Source: Amblyomma americanum
Lineage: Eukaryota; Arthropoda; Arachnida; Ixodida; Ixodidae
Length of the DNA: 64,000 nucleotides
Assembly: GCF_052857255.1 (NCBI RefSeq)
Contig: NC_135502.1
Span: forward strand, 154,449,868-154,513,867
Reading direction: 5' to 3'
The notes under the pieces: model-generated
What the model was told of the DNA's origin: nothing
The model's input: only the letters and a program-made list of their open reading frames with translations
Database searches by the model: none
In this document: positions 20,642 to 31,101 of the stretch, in pieces
Position numbering within the stretch: the stretch's first letter is position 1
Layout: the number at the start of each line of letters is the position of its first letter
Program-made: the position numbers and the translations under genes

Positions 20642-20900
20642 TTCGAACCCGACCGCGGCGGCTGCGTTTTTATGGAAGAAAAACGCTAAGGCGCTCGTGC
20701 GCTGTGCGATGTCAGTGCACGTTAAAGATCCCCAGGTGGTCGAAATTAGTCCGGAGCCCTCCACTACGGCACCTATTCTACCTTTCTTCTTTCACTCCCT
20801 CCTTTATCCATTCCCTTACGGCGCGGTTCAGGTGCCCAAAGATATATGAGACAGATACTGCGCCATTTCCTTTCCCCCAAAACCAATTATTATTATTATT
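20642..20900 (+). mobile_element. Ruka-like SINE truncated at box B, 14-bp target duplication
   Basis: The copy begins inside box B (TTCGAACCC) and so lacks box A. It runs to an ATT tail at 20887-20900 and is bounded by ATTCAATCTGATCA at 20628-20641 and 20901-20914. It was therefore born truncated during insertion and was not cut later. It cannot be transcribed from its own promoter. Confidence 0.9.
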
Positions 20901-20914
20901 ATTCAATCTGATCA

Positions 20915-21120
20915 CGTGGTCGGTCATGCGGCGAGCCTTCACGTCTTCAGAAGATGGCTCACCCAGCTGGGCAAAAAAGCGACGCTGCAAGCGCTCCGCG
21001 TCTTGTCGCATCTTGGCTAGGCCCTCTTCTGGCTCCTGAGGCGCTGCTCTCTTGGCTTTGCACCGGTTGTTCTTCAGCGAATCTCTAAAGATGATTGAAA
21101 AGAAATCCAAGTTGTTCAAA
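20915..21120 (-). other. Unclassified open stretch on minus
   Basis: With the SINE removed, minus-strand text from about 21155 reads a charged sequence (KAKRAAPQEPEEGLAKMRQD, ERLQRRFFAQLGEPSSEDV). It continues across the SINE target site as RRMTDHVIRLN. It may be an exon or an old transposon protein. I recognise no family. Confidence 0.25.
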
Positions 21121-21125
21121 AATCT

Positions 21126-22150
21126 ATGAAAACAAAGTCGCTGGCTGATCGACAAAAATTCAAAAAGTATCGTAATAAATTAACTAGTCATTTAAGAAAT
21201 GAAAAAGGAAATATCTGCATAACGAGTTTGAGTGAAAATTGCGATGGAAGCGCTCAAGTCGGGATGAAAATAAACTACTTGATTGCAAATCAAGTTCTGC
21301 AGGGGGTTACTAGTCTCATTCTCGAAGGTCATGAGGTAGAAGGTATCGAGCTTGCAGAAAAGTTCAATAATTTTTTATGGATAGTGTTTCACAACACACA
21401 CACCACGAAAATTGTAAATACCAATATAAAAGCCCATGATCACAGTGTCTTTTTAGATCCTACCAATGAAAATGAAGTTTGAAGTATTTTTGCTTCCTAA
21501 ATAAAAACAGAGCTTGTGATATAGATAACATTAAAATTGTGCCAATAAAATACGTAATTTACAGCATAGCTTCCATTCTCAGCCATATTTACAATCTCGC
21601 CCTATCTACTGGTTTATTCCCAAAGTTAATGCAAGTACCAAAATTTATCGTTGCCTACAAAAAGGGGGGTAAAATTGATATGTCTAATTATCGACAATCT
21701 CAATACTACCGGCATTTTGAAAAGGATTAGAGGGAATAATCTACAAAAGAAAAATTATTTTTGCTTAAAGTTCAATCTTTTTTCCCCTTGCCGGCATGGC
21801 TTCATCCACGGGAAGTCAATCGAAACAGCGTTATTAACGCAAAAATAAATCATACTGGATGCAATTGAAAATCGAGAAATCTGTATCGTAATTTTTGTAG
21901 TCTTTTCAAAGGCTTTCGACCGCCTCAATCAGAAACTGGATTTATATGGCATACGCGTAACGCCCCTATACCTTATAAACTCTTACCTTCAACATCGTTA
22001 TCAGAAAGTCCAAATAGGATCTCATCTGTCATCTCAAGCAGTTTGTACTGGTGTGCCGCAAGGCAGCATTTTAGGGCCTCTCCTGTTCATATTACATATA
22101 GATTTAGGTGAAGTGGGCACTTCTACAAAGACATTTATGAACGTTCCGAC
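21126..22150 (+). pseudogene. CR1/L2-like LINE reverse transcriptase fragment
   Basis: The text begins in the region between endonuclease and RT (FKKYRNKLTSHLRNEKGN, HSVFLDPTNENEV). It continues RACDIDNIKIVPIKYVI, ILSHIYNLALSTGLFPKL, SKAFDRLNQKL and VCTGVPQGSILGPLLFIL, the RT palm motifs. RNase H is not expected in this group. Stops occur at 21480 and 21728, with frameshifts. The sequence breaks at a TA microsatellite into which the gypsy element at 22235 inserted. A LINE 3' tail at 27475-27740 may be the far end of the same copy. Confidence 0.75.
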
Positions 22151-22161
22151 CGCGGTGCGGT

Positions 22162-22162
22162 C

Positions 22163-22234
<72 letters not shown>
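22162..22234. repeat. (TA)n microsatellite split by a gypsy insertion
   Basis: A TA/AT run of about 73 bp ends at the left LTR. A further ATATAT segment resumes just beyond the right LTR (27469-27476), so the retrotransposon landed in the microsatellite. Confidence 0.9.
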
Positions 22235-22237
<3 letters not shown>

Positions 22238-22398
22238 AAGGGAAGACTTCAAGGAAGACGTTTATAACAGCCCGCTGGCAAAGACGTGCTCTCAGCGAAC
22301 AGCACCAAGCGATCACGATGGGAATGTACAGTGCATGAAAAGAGGATGAAGTGGCAGCCAGAGAGGCGACGACGACGAAAGCGCATAGCGGGCTCACA
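22235..22398 (-). repeat. 3' LTR of the 22-27 kb gypsy element
   Basis: On the plus strand it begins TGTAAGGGAAGACTTC and ends GGGCTCACA, aligning over its full 164 bp with 27305-27468. It differs at about 12 positions, four of them clustered at 22387-22392. Confidence 0.92.
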
Positions 22399-22512
22399 CT
22401 AGCCACCCGATTCTTGGCCGATCCCCCAGTGTGGTTATGTGCCATCTTTTGATAGGCTAACAACAACAACAACAACTACCCGCGCGATCAGAAGCGGCCA
22501 GCCTGGCCGCGA

Positions 22513-23750
22513 TTAGTCCGATGCAAAGCGCCGAATGAAAGGCTTCAGGCGGGAAACGTGGACAATTTCATTCTCGCGGTAACGGCGGTCCGGGGGAGGA
22601 TCAACAGGGGTGACGTGGTAGTTCACTGGTGAAGTTTGGTTGAGCACCAAGTAGGGAGCAATGAAACGAGGCTGAAACTTGTCACAAAGACCAGGCGTCC
22701 GCAGAGGAGTAGAAAGCAAGACTTCTTCTCCAGGGTTGAACGACACAACGCGGTGCGTCATGTCGTAGTGACTCTTGCGATCCCCCTGGCAGGCTTGTGT
22801 GTTCAGGCGAGCAAGGTGGCGGCATCGGGCCACGCGGGAGAGAAATTGTTCGGGGAGAGACGGTGAGGAGCTCGCAAGCGTCGAGAAGAGGCATCGAGAA
22901 GGGTAGTGGGAGAACGGCCGTACACGAGGAAAAACGGGGAGTAACCAGTGGTTCGTTGCAACGCGGTATTGTAGGCAAATGTGACGAAAGGAAGGACTGC
23001 GTCCCAATTCCGGTGGTCAGGTTCGATGTACATAGCAATCATACCTGAGAGGGTGCGATGGAACCGCTCTGTAAGACCATTGGTCTGGGGATGGTAGCTG
23101 GACGTCATCTTGTGAAGTGTAGAAGAAGCTTGCAGTACGTTGGCAACAACGGTCGAAAGGAACGTCCCGCCGCGGTCACTGAGAAGCACTTGAGGGGCGC
23201 CATGGCGGAGCACGATGGATTGGAGAAAGGAGAAGGCGACTTCGGGCGCCGAGCCATCAGGCAAGGCTGCGGTCTCGGCGTAGCGTGTGGGACGGTCGAT
23301 GGCAGTGACTATCCATCGATTACCTCGTGTAGTGCGAGGAAGCGGGCCATAAATGTCGATGCCGACGACGGCGAACGGCATGGCGGGGCATCGTAGAGGC
23401 TGCAGATCTCCAGCGGCAGGTGAAGTCGCCCGTTTTCGGTGCTGGCAGAGCGGGCAAGATGCTACGCATTTAGCGATGCTGGAGGAAAGGCCAGGCCAGA
23501 AGAAACGGCTCTTGACACGGTCATACGTTTTGTGAAAACCTAAGTGACCGGCTGTCGCGTCCTCGTGGAGGGCCTCCAAAATACGGGAGCGAAGTGTACG
23601 TGACACCAAGGGAACCCCGCGGGTGCCATCAGGGCAGTAAACGTAGCGGCAGAGCACATCATTTTCGAGTTTGAACTGGCCCAGCTGCCGTGCAACCGAG
23701 CGGTAGGAGGGTAGGAAGCTCCCGTGAGACGGTTGATTAGCGAGCGGCAA
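22513..23750 (-). pseudogene. Ty3/gypsy integrase
   Basis: The zinc-binding HHCC part reads LHEDATAGHLGFHKTYDRVK and CVASCPLCQHRKR (about 23480-23580). Catalytic D, D and E follow in VVGIDIYGP, LLSDRGGTF and TNGLTERFHRTL. After a frameshift near 22900 the C-terminus continues in another frame with EVLLSTPLRTPGL, FQPRFIAPYLV (GPY/F-like) and VHVSRLKPFIRR, ending at 22513. All three catalytic residues survive. The protein inserts element cDNA into chromosomes; no chromodomain is visible. Confidence 0.88.
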
Positions 23751-23950
23751 TACGCATCGTTGCGTTCGTTCGATGCAAGGTTGTTTAAACCGTCAGATGC
23801 GACACAGGGGAGTGCGGCGAGGTGCTGACGAGCTTGTGACGATGAGGAGGCGCTGTGAGATGTGGAAGGTGGTGTTGAAGACAGATACGAAGAGTCCAGA
23901 AGAGGGCAACGAGAAAGAGCATCGGCGTCTCGGTGTGTTCGACCGGACTT

Positions 23951-24396
23951 GTAGGTGACGTCAATACGGTATTCTTGGAGACGAAGAACCCAGCGGCTAA
24001 GGCGGCCAGTCAAGTTTTTCAGGCTAGACAACCAGCATAAGGCGTGATGGACTGTGGCGACCGTGAAGTGGCAACCGTAAAGGTAGGTGCGAACTTTATG
24101 CACTGTCCAAACGACGGCAAGACATTCCTGCTCAGTGATAGTGTAGTTACGTTCGGCAAGTGTCAGAGTGCGGCTGGCGAACGCAATAACTCTTTCGCGA
24201 GTAGTATCACGCTGCAGAAGAACAGCACCAAGGCCGTGGCCGCTAGCGTCAGTGTGTAGAATGGTTGGAGCAGCATCGTCGAAATGGCCAAGGACAGGGT
24301 AGTAGGCGAGAGCTCGCTTTAAGTGGTCGCAAAATTTCGTACAAAGCGCCGAAAATAAGAGGGCAGACCGAGGAAACTACGCAGTTGTTTAGTGTG
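23951..24396 (-). pseudogene. Ty3/gypsy RNase H domain, active-site residue changed
   Basis: In minus-strand frames the sequence reads TILHTDASGHGLGAVL, RVIAFASRTL, ERNYTITEQECLAVVW and YLYGCHFTVATVHHALCWL. Then comes TYKSGRTHRDADALSRCPL, the usual C-terminal end of gypsy RNase H. In most relatives the block before HHAL is TDHHAL with a catalytic Asp; here it reads TVHHAL (about 24048-24056), a GAC-to-GTC type change. A frameshift separates it from RT. Confidence 0.82.
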
Positions 24397-25314
24397 CTAG
24401 GGACGGGCAAAGTTCAGGACAGCGGCAAGCTTGTCAGGGTCGGGTCGATTGCCGTCCCGGCTGAAGAGGTGGCCTAAAATTGTGATTTCCTTCCTGGCGA
24501 AATGGCACTTTTTCGTATTTAGTTGAAGGCCAGCAGAAGCGAGGCAAGTGAGCACATCATCGAGGCGGCCTAAGTGTTCACGAAAAGTTGAAGAGAAGAT
24601 AACAATATCGTCCAGATAGCATAAACAGGTTTTCCATTTCAGGCCGCGAAGGACTGTATCAATTATGCGTTCAAAAGTAGCAGGAGCGTTACACAGTCCA
24701 AAAGGCATAACATTAAATTCGTAAAGGTCGTCAGTAGTAGCGAACGCGGCTTTTTCCTTGTCGGCTTCATGCATGGGGTTATGCCAATAACCAGAACGAA
24801 GATCTAGGGTCGAAAAGTATTCAGCTCTTTGAAGAGAGTCGAGGGAGTCATCAATCCGGGGCATAGGGCAAACGTCTTTACATGTGATTTTGTTGAGGGC
24901 ACGGCAATCAACACAATAGCGCACTGACCCATCCTTCTTCTTCTTCACCAAAACCACCGGGGAAGACCAGGGACTGGCGGAAGGGCGAATAATGTCTCGG
25001 CGGAGCATATCACTCACATTGTCCTCGATGACTTTGCGTTCACATAAGGAAACGCGGTACGGTCGGCAGCGAACAACCGAGGTAACCTCGGTCACGCTGC
25101 GGTGCTCAGCCACAGAAGTCTTGCCCAGGGTAGAGGAAGCCACATCAAAAGATCCCTGGTCCTTGAGAAGCAAGTCTATTAACTCTTGCCGTTGCGACGC
25201 TGGGAGATCTGGATTGATGGTGGTAGAGAGGATGGAGAGAGAAACATCCGCGGTGGGAAGCGACGAGGTGGAGCGTGCGGTAAGCACGACGAGGGAAACC
25301 GGGAGCATGTCCAA
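24397..25314 (-). pseudogene. Ty3/gypsy reverse transcriptase
   Basis: A single 305-codon open stretch contains DNVSDMLRRDIIRPSASPWS, PVVLVKKKKDGSVRYCVDCR, LNKITCKDVCPMPRIDD, FSTLDLRSGYW, FNVMPFGLCNAPATFE and CLCYLDDIVIFS. The last is the YxDD active site, intact at about 24597-24608. It ends with GHLFSRDGNRPDPDKL. This is the best preserved domain of the element. The protease lies just upstream in another frame, and RNase H follows after a frameshift. Confidence 0.92.
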
Positions 25315-25354
25315 TGTGTAGGAAAAAGAAGTGCCTTTGGGTGATACTAGATGT

Positions 25355-25912
25355 TCACGAGAAGGTGTTCAAGGCAGCGACGACGGCTGACCCATTTTCA
25401 AACCGAATCAGGCTAGGTGGAATGGCAAGGCCCCTGATCAGATGTCGAGCAGAAGGCGCGATGAAGACTTCCCCATGGACGATGGTATCAGAAGAAAGTC
25501 GTACAAGATCTTGACCCCCAGCGGACAAAACCGTATCAGCAGCGGCAGTGAGGCGATGACAGGGCTCGAGGACTTCATATGATAGGTCGCTCTCAGTCAT
25601 GCGCACGATGCGGTCACGGCATGAAATAAAAGCACTGACAGAAGATATGAAATCCCAACCAAAAATCATAAGGTAAGCGCACGCAGAAAGCACAGCAAAT
25701 TGTACGTGGTGACGGACACCGTCAATATAAACCAACAGTGCACTTAGCGGATGGGCGAATGATGACGTCGATAGCGCCACGCAGGGAAGGCCCAACGTAC
25801 GCGTTTTCACCTTCCTTAAGCGAGAACACAAGTCTGCGTGAATAACAGAGACTGCAGCACCCGTGTCACTCAATGCCTCTATCTGTAAACCTTCAACCCA
25901 CGCTGAAACCAT
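25355..25912 (-). pseudogene. Ty3/gypsy aspartic protease region
   Basis: The frame begins MVSAWVEGLQIEALSDTGAA. DTGA is the catalytic triad of retroelement proteases, and VSVIHADLCSRL follows. A flap-like hydrophobic region and YLMIFGWDFIS, a typical (I/L)LG-D-like block, come next. The rest links to RT. The domain would cut the gag-pol polyprotein. It lies in a different frame from both gag and RT. Confidence 0.8.
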
Positions 25913-25946
25913 ATTAGACGGGCGCTCCGAAGGTATTTGTCGGTGT

Positions 25947-27211
25947 TCAAAGCATGCAGCTTTCCCTCCAAAAACTGCAGCCGCAATTTTTCCGAGCGCC
26001 GGTCAGGCGCTGCAGAAGCCGGCCGAAGCGGAGAAGAAGAGCGGCGGAACGGCGAAGGGGATCGAGCTCTGGTGGGCCGACCAGCACGAGGGCGAGCAGA
26101 GGTGGGAGAGGTGAAGAAGAACGTCCCAAAGTGTCAGGGAAGGCTTGGCGTTGAGGAGAGGGCGCACGAGTAGAGTAGCCGCTTTCGAATGCCGTATACC
26201 CGCGACGTTCGTCTTGAAGGCGACGGCGGCAGAAGCGGGAATAATGGCCCCGGAAGCCTGAATAATAAAACATCGGGCGGCTGGGGCGCCAGGGCGAGGA
26301 GAATGCTGGCGGTGAGGCTTGATGTGCTAAAGTGGTGACAAGGTCGCGGGGCGGCGCTGGCGTTGGAGGCGGACCAAAGACAGGTGGCATGGCAGTGACC
26401 TGAGCGTATGTGGGTGGAGGGCGAATAGCAGGGGTGTCTGGTGCCAGAGAGCAGGCTACTGAGGCCAACTCTTCTTTGATGATGCTGCGAAGGCCAGCAC
26501 CAGTAGAGGACGGAGCAGAAGGCGCAGGTACGGTGAGGCACGAGAACCGTGAGCGAGAAGCTCCTCATGAATGAGCGCACGAATGAGGGCACGCAGGTCG
26601 GAGTCGGTCGGTAAAAAGGAGGCGGCCGGGTAAGGTTGTAAACGAATAGATTGCAGCTGATCGAGACGTTGACAGGTCGCGATGATAGCATCGACCGTAG
26701 TAGGGTTTTGGACGTCAAGGGCATTGAACGCCACAGAGCCGATACCCTTCAGGACGTGGCGAACACGGTCAGCCTCGGTCATGGTGTCATTGACACGGCG
26801 GCAGAGAGCAAGTACATCCTCAATATAGGAAGTGTACGACTCGGCAGGGCGCTGGATGCGCTCAGCAAGCTTCTTCTTAGCGACTTCAGATCGAACAGCC
26901 GGAGAGCCACAATTCTGTCGCAACTGCTGCTTGAAACTTCTCCAGTTGGAAATATCCGTCTCATGATTTAAGAACCATGTCCGTACAACGTCAGTTAAAT
27001 AAAAAGACACATTCAGGAGTTTAAGGGAATCGTCCTAGCGGTTGAACGAACTCACGCGGTCGTAGTGGTCAAGCCAGTCATCCACTTCGTCGCCGCGGAG
27101 GCCGGCAAATATCTGGGGGTGGCGTTGACGGCTCCTCACGGTCCAAGTTGCGGGGGCAGCAGAGGGCGAGCGGGAGGAACCCGGGCCGTCGGCGTTCTCC
27201 TCTTGAGGCAT
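25947..27211 (-). pseudogene. Ty3/gypsy gag
   Basis: The likely start is ATG at 27211 (MPQEENADGPGSSRSPSAAP), chosen because it lies just inside the LTR and precedes the capsid-like text. Capsid motifs are FAGLRGDEVDDWLDHYDRVS, then TAG at 27035-27037, LLNVSFYLTDVVRTWF, WRSFKQQLRQNCG, RIQRPAESYTSYIEDVLALC and VRHVLKGIG. After a frameshift near 26470 comes a proline-rich linker with YYSGFRGHYSRFC (about 26255). This is a CCHC knuckle that has lost its leading cysteines. Confidence 0.85.
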
Positions 27212-27304
27212 GACGGCGAGAGCACACAAGCGACGACCGGAACGCAGATCCAGCGAGAAGCGGGGAAAGAGGATACGGGGGATCCAAGGAGCACCTCCAC
27301 CACG

Positions 27305-27468
27305 TGTAAGGGAAGACTTCAAAGGAGACGTTTATTCCAGCCAGCTGGCAAAGACGTGCTCCCAGCGAACAGCACCAAGCGATCACGATGGGAATGTACA
27401 GTGAATGAAAAGAGGATGAAGTCGCAGCCAGAGAGGCGACGACGACGAAAGCGCATAAAATGCTCACA
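27305..27468 (-). repeat. 5' LTR of the 22-27 kb gypsy element
   Basis: On minus it starts TGTGAGCATTTTATGCGC and ends CCCTTACA. It is followed two bases later by TGGTGGAGGTGCTCC, a possible primer-binding site. It pairs with 22235-22398. Confidence 0.92.
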
Positions 27469-27474
27469 ATATAT

Positions 27475-27740
27475 ATTTGTTGATCTAAAAAAAATATTTT
27501 GTATGTATATCTGTGTAAAAAGTTTTCTCTATAGAGTTGGCCGATCGATCCGCCAACACTATAGACAAAATAATACAAACATAAGAAGATCTTCTGATGT
27601 TTGTAATCTTTTAAATAGTACTTATATTTCCTGCTGTATGCAATTTAGAAAGGGGTCCCTCAAGTGATCTGCGATCACTTTTTACCCGGACATACCCAAA
27701 ATTATGATGTAAATAAAATAAACTTGAAACCTGAAACCCT
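27475..27740 (+). mobile_element. LINE 3' end, CR1-like
   Basis: A non-coding AT-rich stretch ends with GTGATCTGCGATCACTTTTTAC, AATAAAATAAA and a short TGAAACC repeat, the kind of terminal microsatellite that marks CR1/L2 3' ends. It probably belongs with the RT fragment at 21126-22150, displaced by the gypsy insertion. Confidence 0.5.
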
Positions 27741-28135
27741 TTATCGATAGCCAGCTCCCAGTCCACAACCGCAGGGTCGGACGAGTTGAGCTTATCATGA
27801 ATGCGTAGCCGCTCAACGGCTGCTTTTTCCATGGAAATGACTCTCCGTAGCGCTACTGCATCACACCCGCCTTATACTCGCACCGCAGCTCAACGCCTCC
27901 CCTAGCGCATTCGCAGAAAGGCGCACCAGCTCTGACGTCACTCGACTCCTCACACATGTGCACATCTGGCGAGGCGCGCGGCGTCTGCTCCACAGTCAGC
28001 TGCGAGGCGCGTCGCGTGGCACACCAGCTGCGTGCTCTGACGTCACTCGGCTCCTTGAGCATGCGCACAACTGGCCTTCCAGACGCAGGCGACATGGCGA
28101 GACTGAGGGTAGTGTAGCTCTCGCTATAAAGAAAG
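27741..28135 (-). other. Unclassified repeat with duplicated TGACGTCA module
   Basis: Two partial direct repeats about 105 bp apart each contain ACCAGC, CTCTGACGTCACTCG and a GCACA(A/T)CTGGC motif. The TGACGTCA palindromes (cAMP-response-element type) are at 27933-27940 and 28038-28045. A minus-strand frame starting at 27832 (MEKAAVERLRIHDKLNSS) follows downstream of them. The layout could be a promoter or LTR with the start of a gag-like protein, but I cannot assign a family. Confidence 0.35.
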
Positions 28136-29544
28136 CTACGTAAATGGAGCCTTATTGAAAATATTTGTCTGCTTCAAAATTTACTTTTTTGCGGGCCAAT
28201 ATTTAGGAACTTAGGCTTATCATTCAAATAAATTTTCGATAACGAACAAACTAAGGAGTACGACACATGATTCCCAACAGTGCAAAGAAGGTTTAGCTGA
28301 GACACTTTCATAATATTTGCCATTGACTTCCACAAATTTCTATACGTAAGAAATTTCACGCGTGTGAGTGACAGAATACCTATTGCTGATCCTCTTTTCT
28401 TAACCGCGTAGTAAATATCACGTCATACTAAGAGGATGCAAAGGCGCCTCGATCATAAAGCATGCCGGGGATGCGCGAAGATGGCTTGCGTAGTTAAATT
28501 AAGAGCTTATATATACGATCACGGCAAGAGTGAGTAGGCGCACAAAATGCGCCAGTGGTCGTATCCAAGTAAATCTTGCTTGTATAGCGCATGAAGCGGT
28601 GAACAAAAATGACTGATACACTATACAGTAGTGAAAAGTTTGAATGGAGTAAATAAAAACCCGCAGGACAGTTTCGCGTGTGTAACGTGATTGAATGTTG
28701 GGTCGTTCGCTGCAGTGCGAGCAAACAAGTTTTCAGACGGCTGCTATTTTGACAGTTCCAATTTTTTAATGCAGCAATGATGTCCTCTTAATCGCCAAAT
28801 GAGTTGTTGCATGCTGAATATCAGAGAACATGTCGTAAGTTCTAACTTATCGCCCACACCAACTGAAAGGTAAGGATATGTACTTGTCACACTGCCTCAG
28901 AAAAAAGATATCGACATGCCTCTGAATTCAAGCTCATGCTCCCACTTGTTGACCGGCTTGGGGCCACGCGGAAAAAAATCACAAAGGCACACTTGTCGAA
29001 ATTCCTGCGACGAAATTAAATTCGTTTGTTAGGAGACTGCATGGATTACAAAAAACGCTGCACAACCCATCGCAAGGAGAACGCCGCGTATTCGGGCACA
29101 AGATGCTGGCCGCCCAAACAACAGAATCTATAATGCGCTGCACTCGAATGCATCTGCAAGCGGAAAGTGGTCTTTCTGAACACGGGCACCCGTGGATCCG
29201 TTCTCTGCTTTTTGCCGTACATGCGTCGAGGACGTTCTGTTACGACTGGACCTCCCAGCCTGTCTCTACTGTCATGACTGGGGCATCTCAGCCTGTTGCC
29301 ACAGTTAAGCAGAGCTGAGTGACGAAACGGAAAAACGGCGGTGAGTCAACGAAACATTTATGTATAGTATATACCAGGGCGTTGCGTTAACGGCACTGTG
29401 GCCAACAGCACAACGTGCTCAAACAAGGGAAATGGCGATGCGCCGGGAGAGCGTCTCTCTCGTTGGATGTCGCCGTCTGCTCGTCTCCTCGCGCGGCTAG
29501 TTCTTTCATAGCCTCCGATGACTATTTCCTCAGTCAGCCGTTCT
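28136..29544. other. No gene or repeat recognised
   Basis: This is AT-rich sequence with scattered stops in all frames. Nothing convincing was found on either strand. Confidence 0.5.
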
Positions 29545-29825
29545 AGTCAGGTCATGACACTGGCCACAGTTCAAGTTTGGCGAATGGACGAGAGGACCTA
29601 GGCTGTTTGCAACCGGCAAAGGGCTGCCGGCGAAGCGTCGATTGAGGTTCGAGCCTGCGCTTGCGAGGGTGGAGGGAGGGGATTCCGCAGGCCGTGCTTG
29701 GATGAATCATGCTGCAAGCTGCGACATGTCCGAGAGTCCGGGCTTGTGCTGCGCAATAGCGGACGCACGGCGCCGGCTTCCTCGGAGGCAAGCGGAATGC
29801 ATGCTTGGGCATAATAGCACCTCCG
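29545..29825. repeat. Dispersed repeat, copy A
   Basis: It is homologous to 33495-33785 in the same orientation, with shared blocks CTTGGATGAATCATGCTGC, GCGACATGTCCGAGAGT and GCGGAATGC. On minus it keeps an open frame (IMPKHAFRLPPRKPAPCV to FAKLELWPVS) that aligns with the frame in copy B. The family was not identified. Confidence 0.75.
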
Positions 29826-30807
29826 CCGCCAGGCAATGCGCCACGAAGACGAGCTGCTTACACGTGGCTTGGATGCAGGGCGCACTCGTACGCCAGGCGG
29901 CTCCAAGTTCTCGCCTGTGCGCAGCCGCAGATGGCTCCACGCTCCCTTCCGTGAGCAGGTCCCTCTCGTCCGGCCAGGATCACTGCTCTGCTGCCTTGGC
30001 TCCCAGGTTGCTCGACCAGCCTCGTTCGGGTATACAGACGGTCATGCTTCTCAGGACAGGTCTCTGATCGTTCTGCACCTTGCTCAGAACCGGCCGACAA
30101 CAGGCAACACCCTACACGAGCAAGTGCCCTCTGTCAGCCGCTAAACCACAACACTTCAAGGTCATAAAAACTCTCCTAGCAAAAGTCGTGTCCCCTTTTC
30201 GCTTCCTGTTCAACAAGAGGCACATATTCGTCACAGGACTCTTAAAATGAGAACTCAAAGTGCCAAGCACATATAACACGCAGAACGAAATGAATACCTA
30301 ATAAATTTTGTTCCTTGAAATCACTCGGGCCGGAACTCACAGAGCTGAGCCCGCAAATGAGGACATCCGTTTTGCTCCAGTCTACGAGCGAACTTGATAA
30401 CTCTTCGCGAAGTGACAAAATAAAGACACGAGGAGGTTCAAGGCAGCTTTGTTCTTAGTGCGTACGCGTTCGCGTTTTACTGGCTTCTAACGAAAGTAAA
30501 CGACACACGCTACTGCGGCAGCTAATGTCTCTTCCTCTTTACTGTAGATGCGCTTGCCGGTCTCTCTGTACTTTTCCTTACAGTTTCTACAAGAGAAACG
30601 AGACGAGAACGATTTGCTTTCTCTTGCTGACCAGTTGTCCCTTTCGTTCCGCTTCGCGTGCCAGTCGCGACTTTACATTGCGAGAGCGTAACTCTTCCGA
30701 TTAGACCATCCGTTCTTTTAACGCGAGAGCGTTAAGGACCCCGTGTCTCAAAAAAGCCGTTGTCGTCGTCGAGGGCGCTGGCCGTGAGCAAGAAATCCCA
30801 GAAGCAT
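29826..30807. other. No gene recognised; short palindromic repeat end
   Basis: TTAACGCGAGAGCGTTAA at 30718-30735 is an interrupted palindrome resembling the termini of a dispersed tick element. The rest has no recognisable coding content. Confidence 0.4.
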
Positions 30808-31101
30808 TAATAAATTTATTTCCATTTATTTATTTTTTTATCTATTTAGTTCTATACTCTCAAGGCCCTAGGGCATTACAGAGAGGAGGGGCATACAAAA
30901 TCATAGCGGCATTTATTGAACGCTTCATCATTGCTTATTGTAGCGATGGAGGCAGGGAGGTGGTTCCACTAATAACAAGTGCGAGGAATAAACGAACGAA
31001 GACGAGTATCAGTGCGGCTTCGCGGGACGCCAACTTTCAACCAGTGGTCGATGCGGGATGCCACGTACGAAGGAGGAGTAAGTAACTGCTGAAGAGCGAT
31101 G

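Larger units (their letters stand above)
22235..27468 (-). mobile_element. Complete Ty3/gypsy retrotransposon with 164-bp LTRs
   Basis: Two directly repeated 164-bp ends (22235-22398 and 27305-27468) bound gag, protease, RT, RNase H and integrase in the usual gypsy order on the minus strand. On that strand the LTRs begin TGTGAGC and end CTTACA. An ATAT flank on both sides is compatible with a short target duplication, though it lies in a TA microsatellite. By eye the LTRs differ at about 12 positions, so this is an old insertion. At least five frame changes and a stop in gag make it inactive. Confidence 0.92.

Noticed and set aside
22053..22349. Frame with a long Ile-Tyr repeat
   Set aside because: It is translation of the TA microsatellite joined to LTR sequence.
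25947..26114. Overlapping plus-strand frames rich in Arg and Glu
   Set aside because: They are shadows of gag on the opposite strand.
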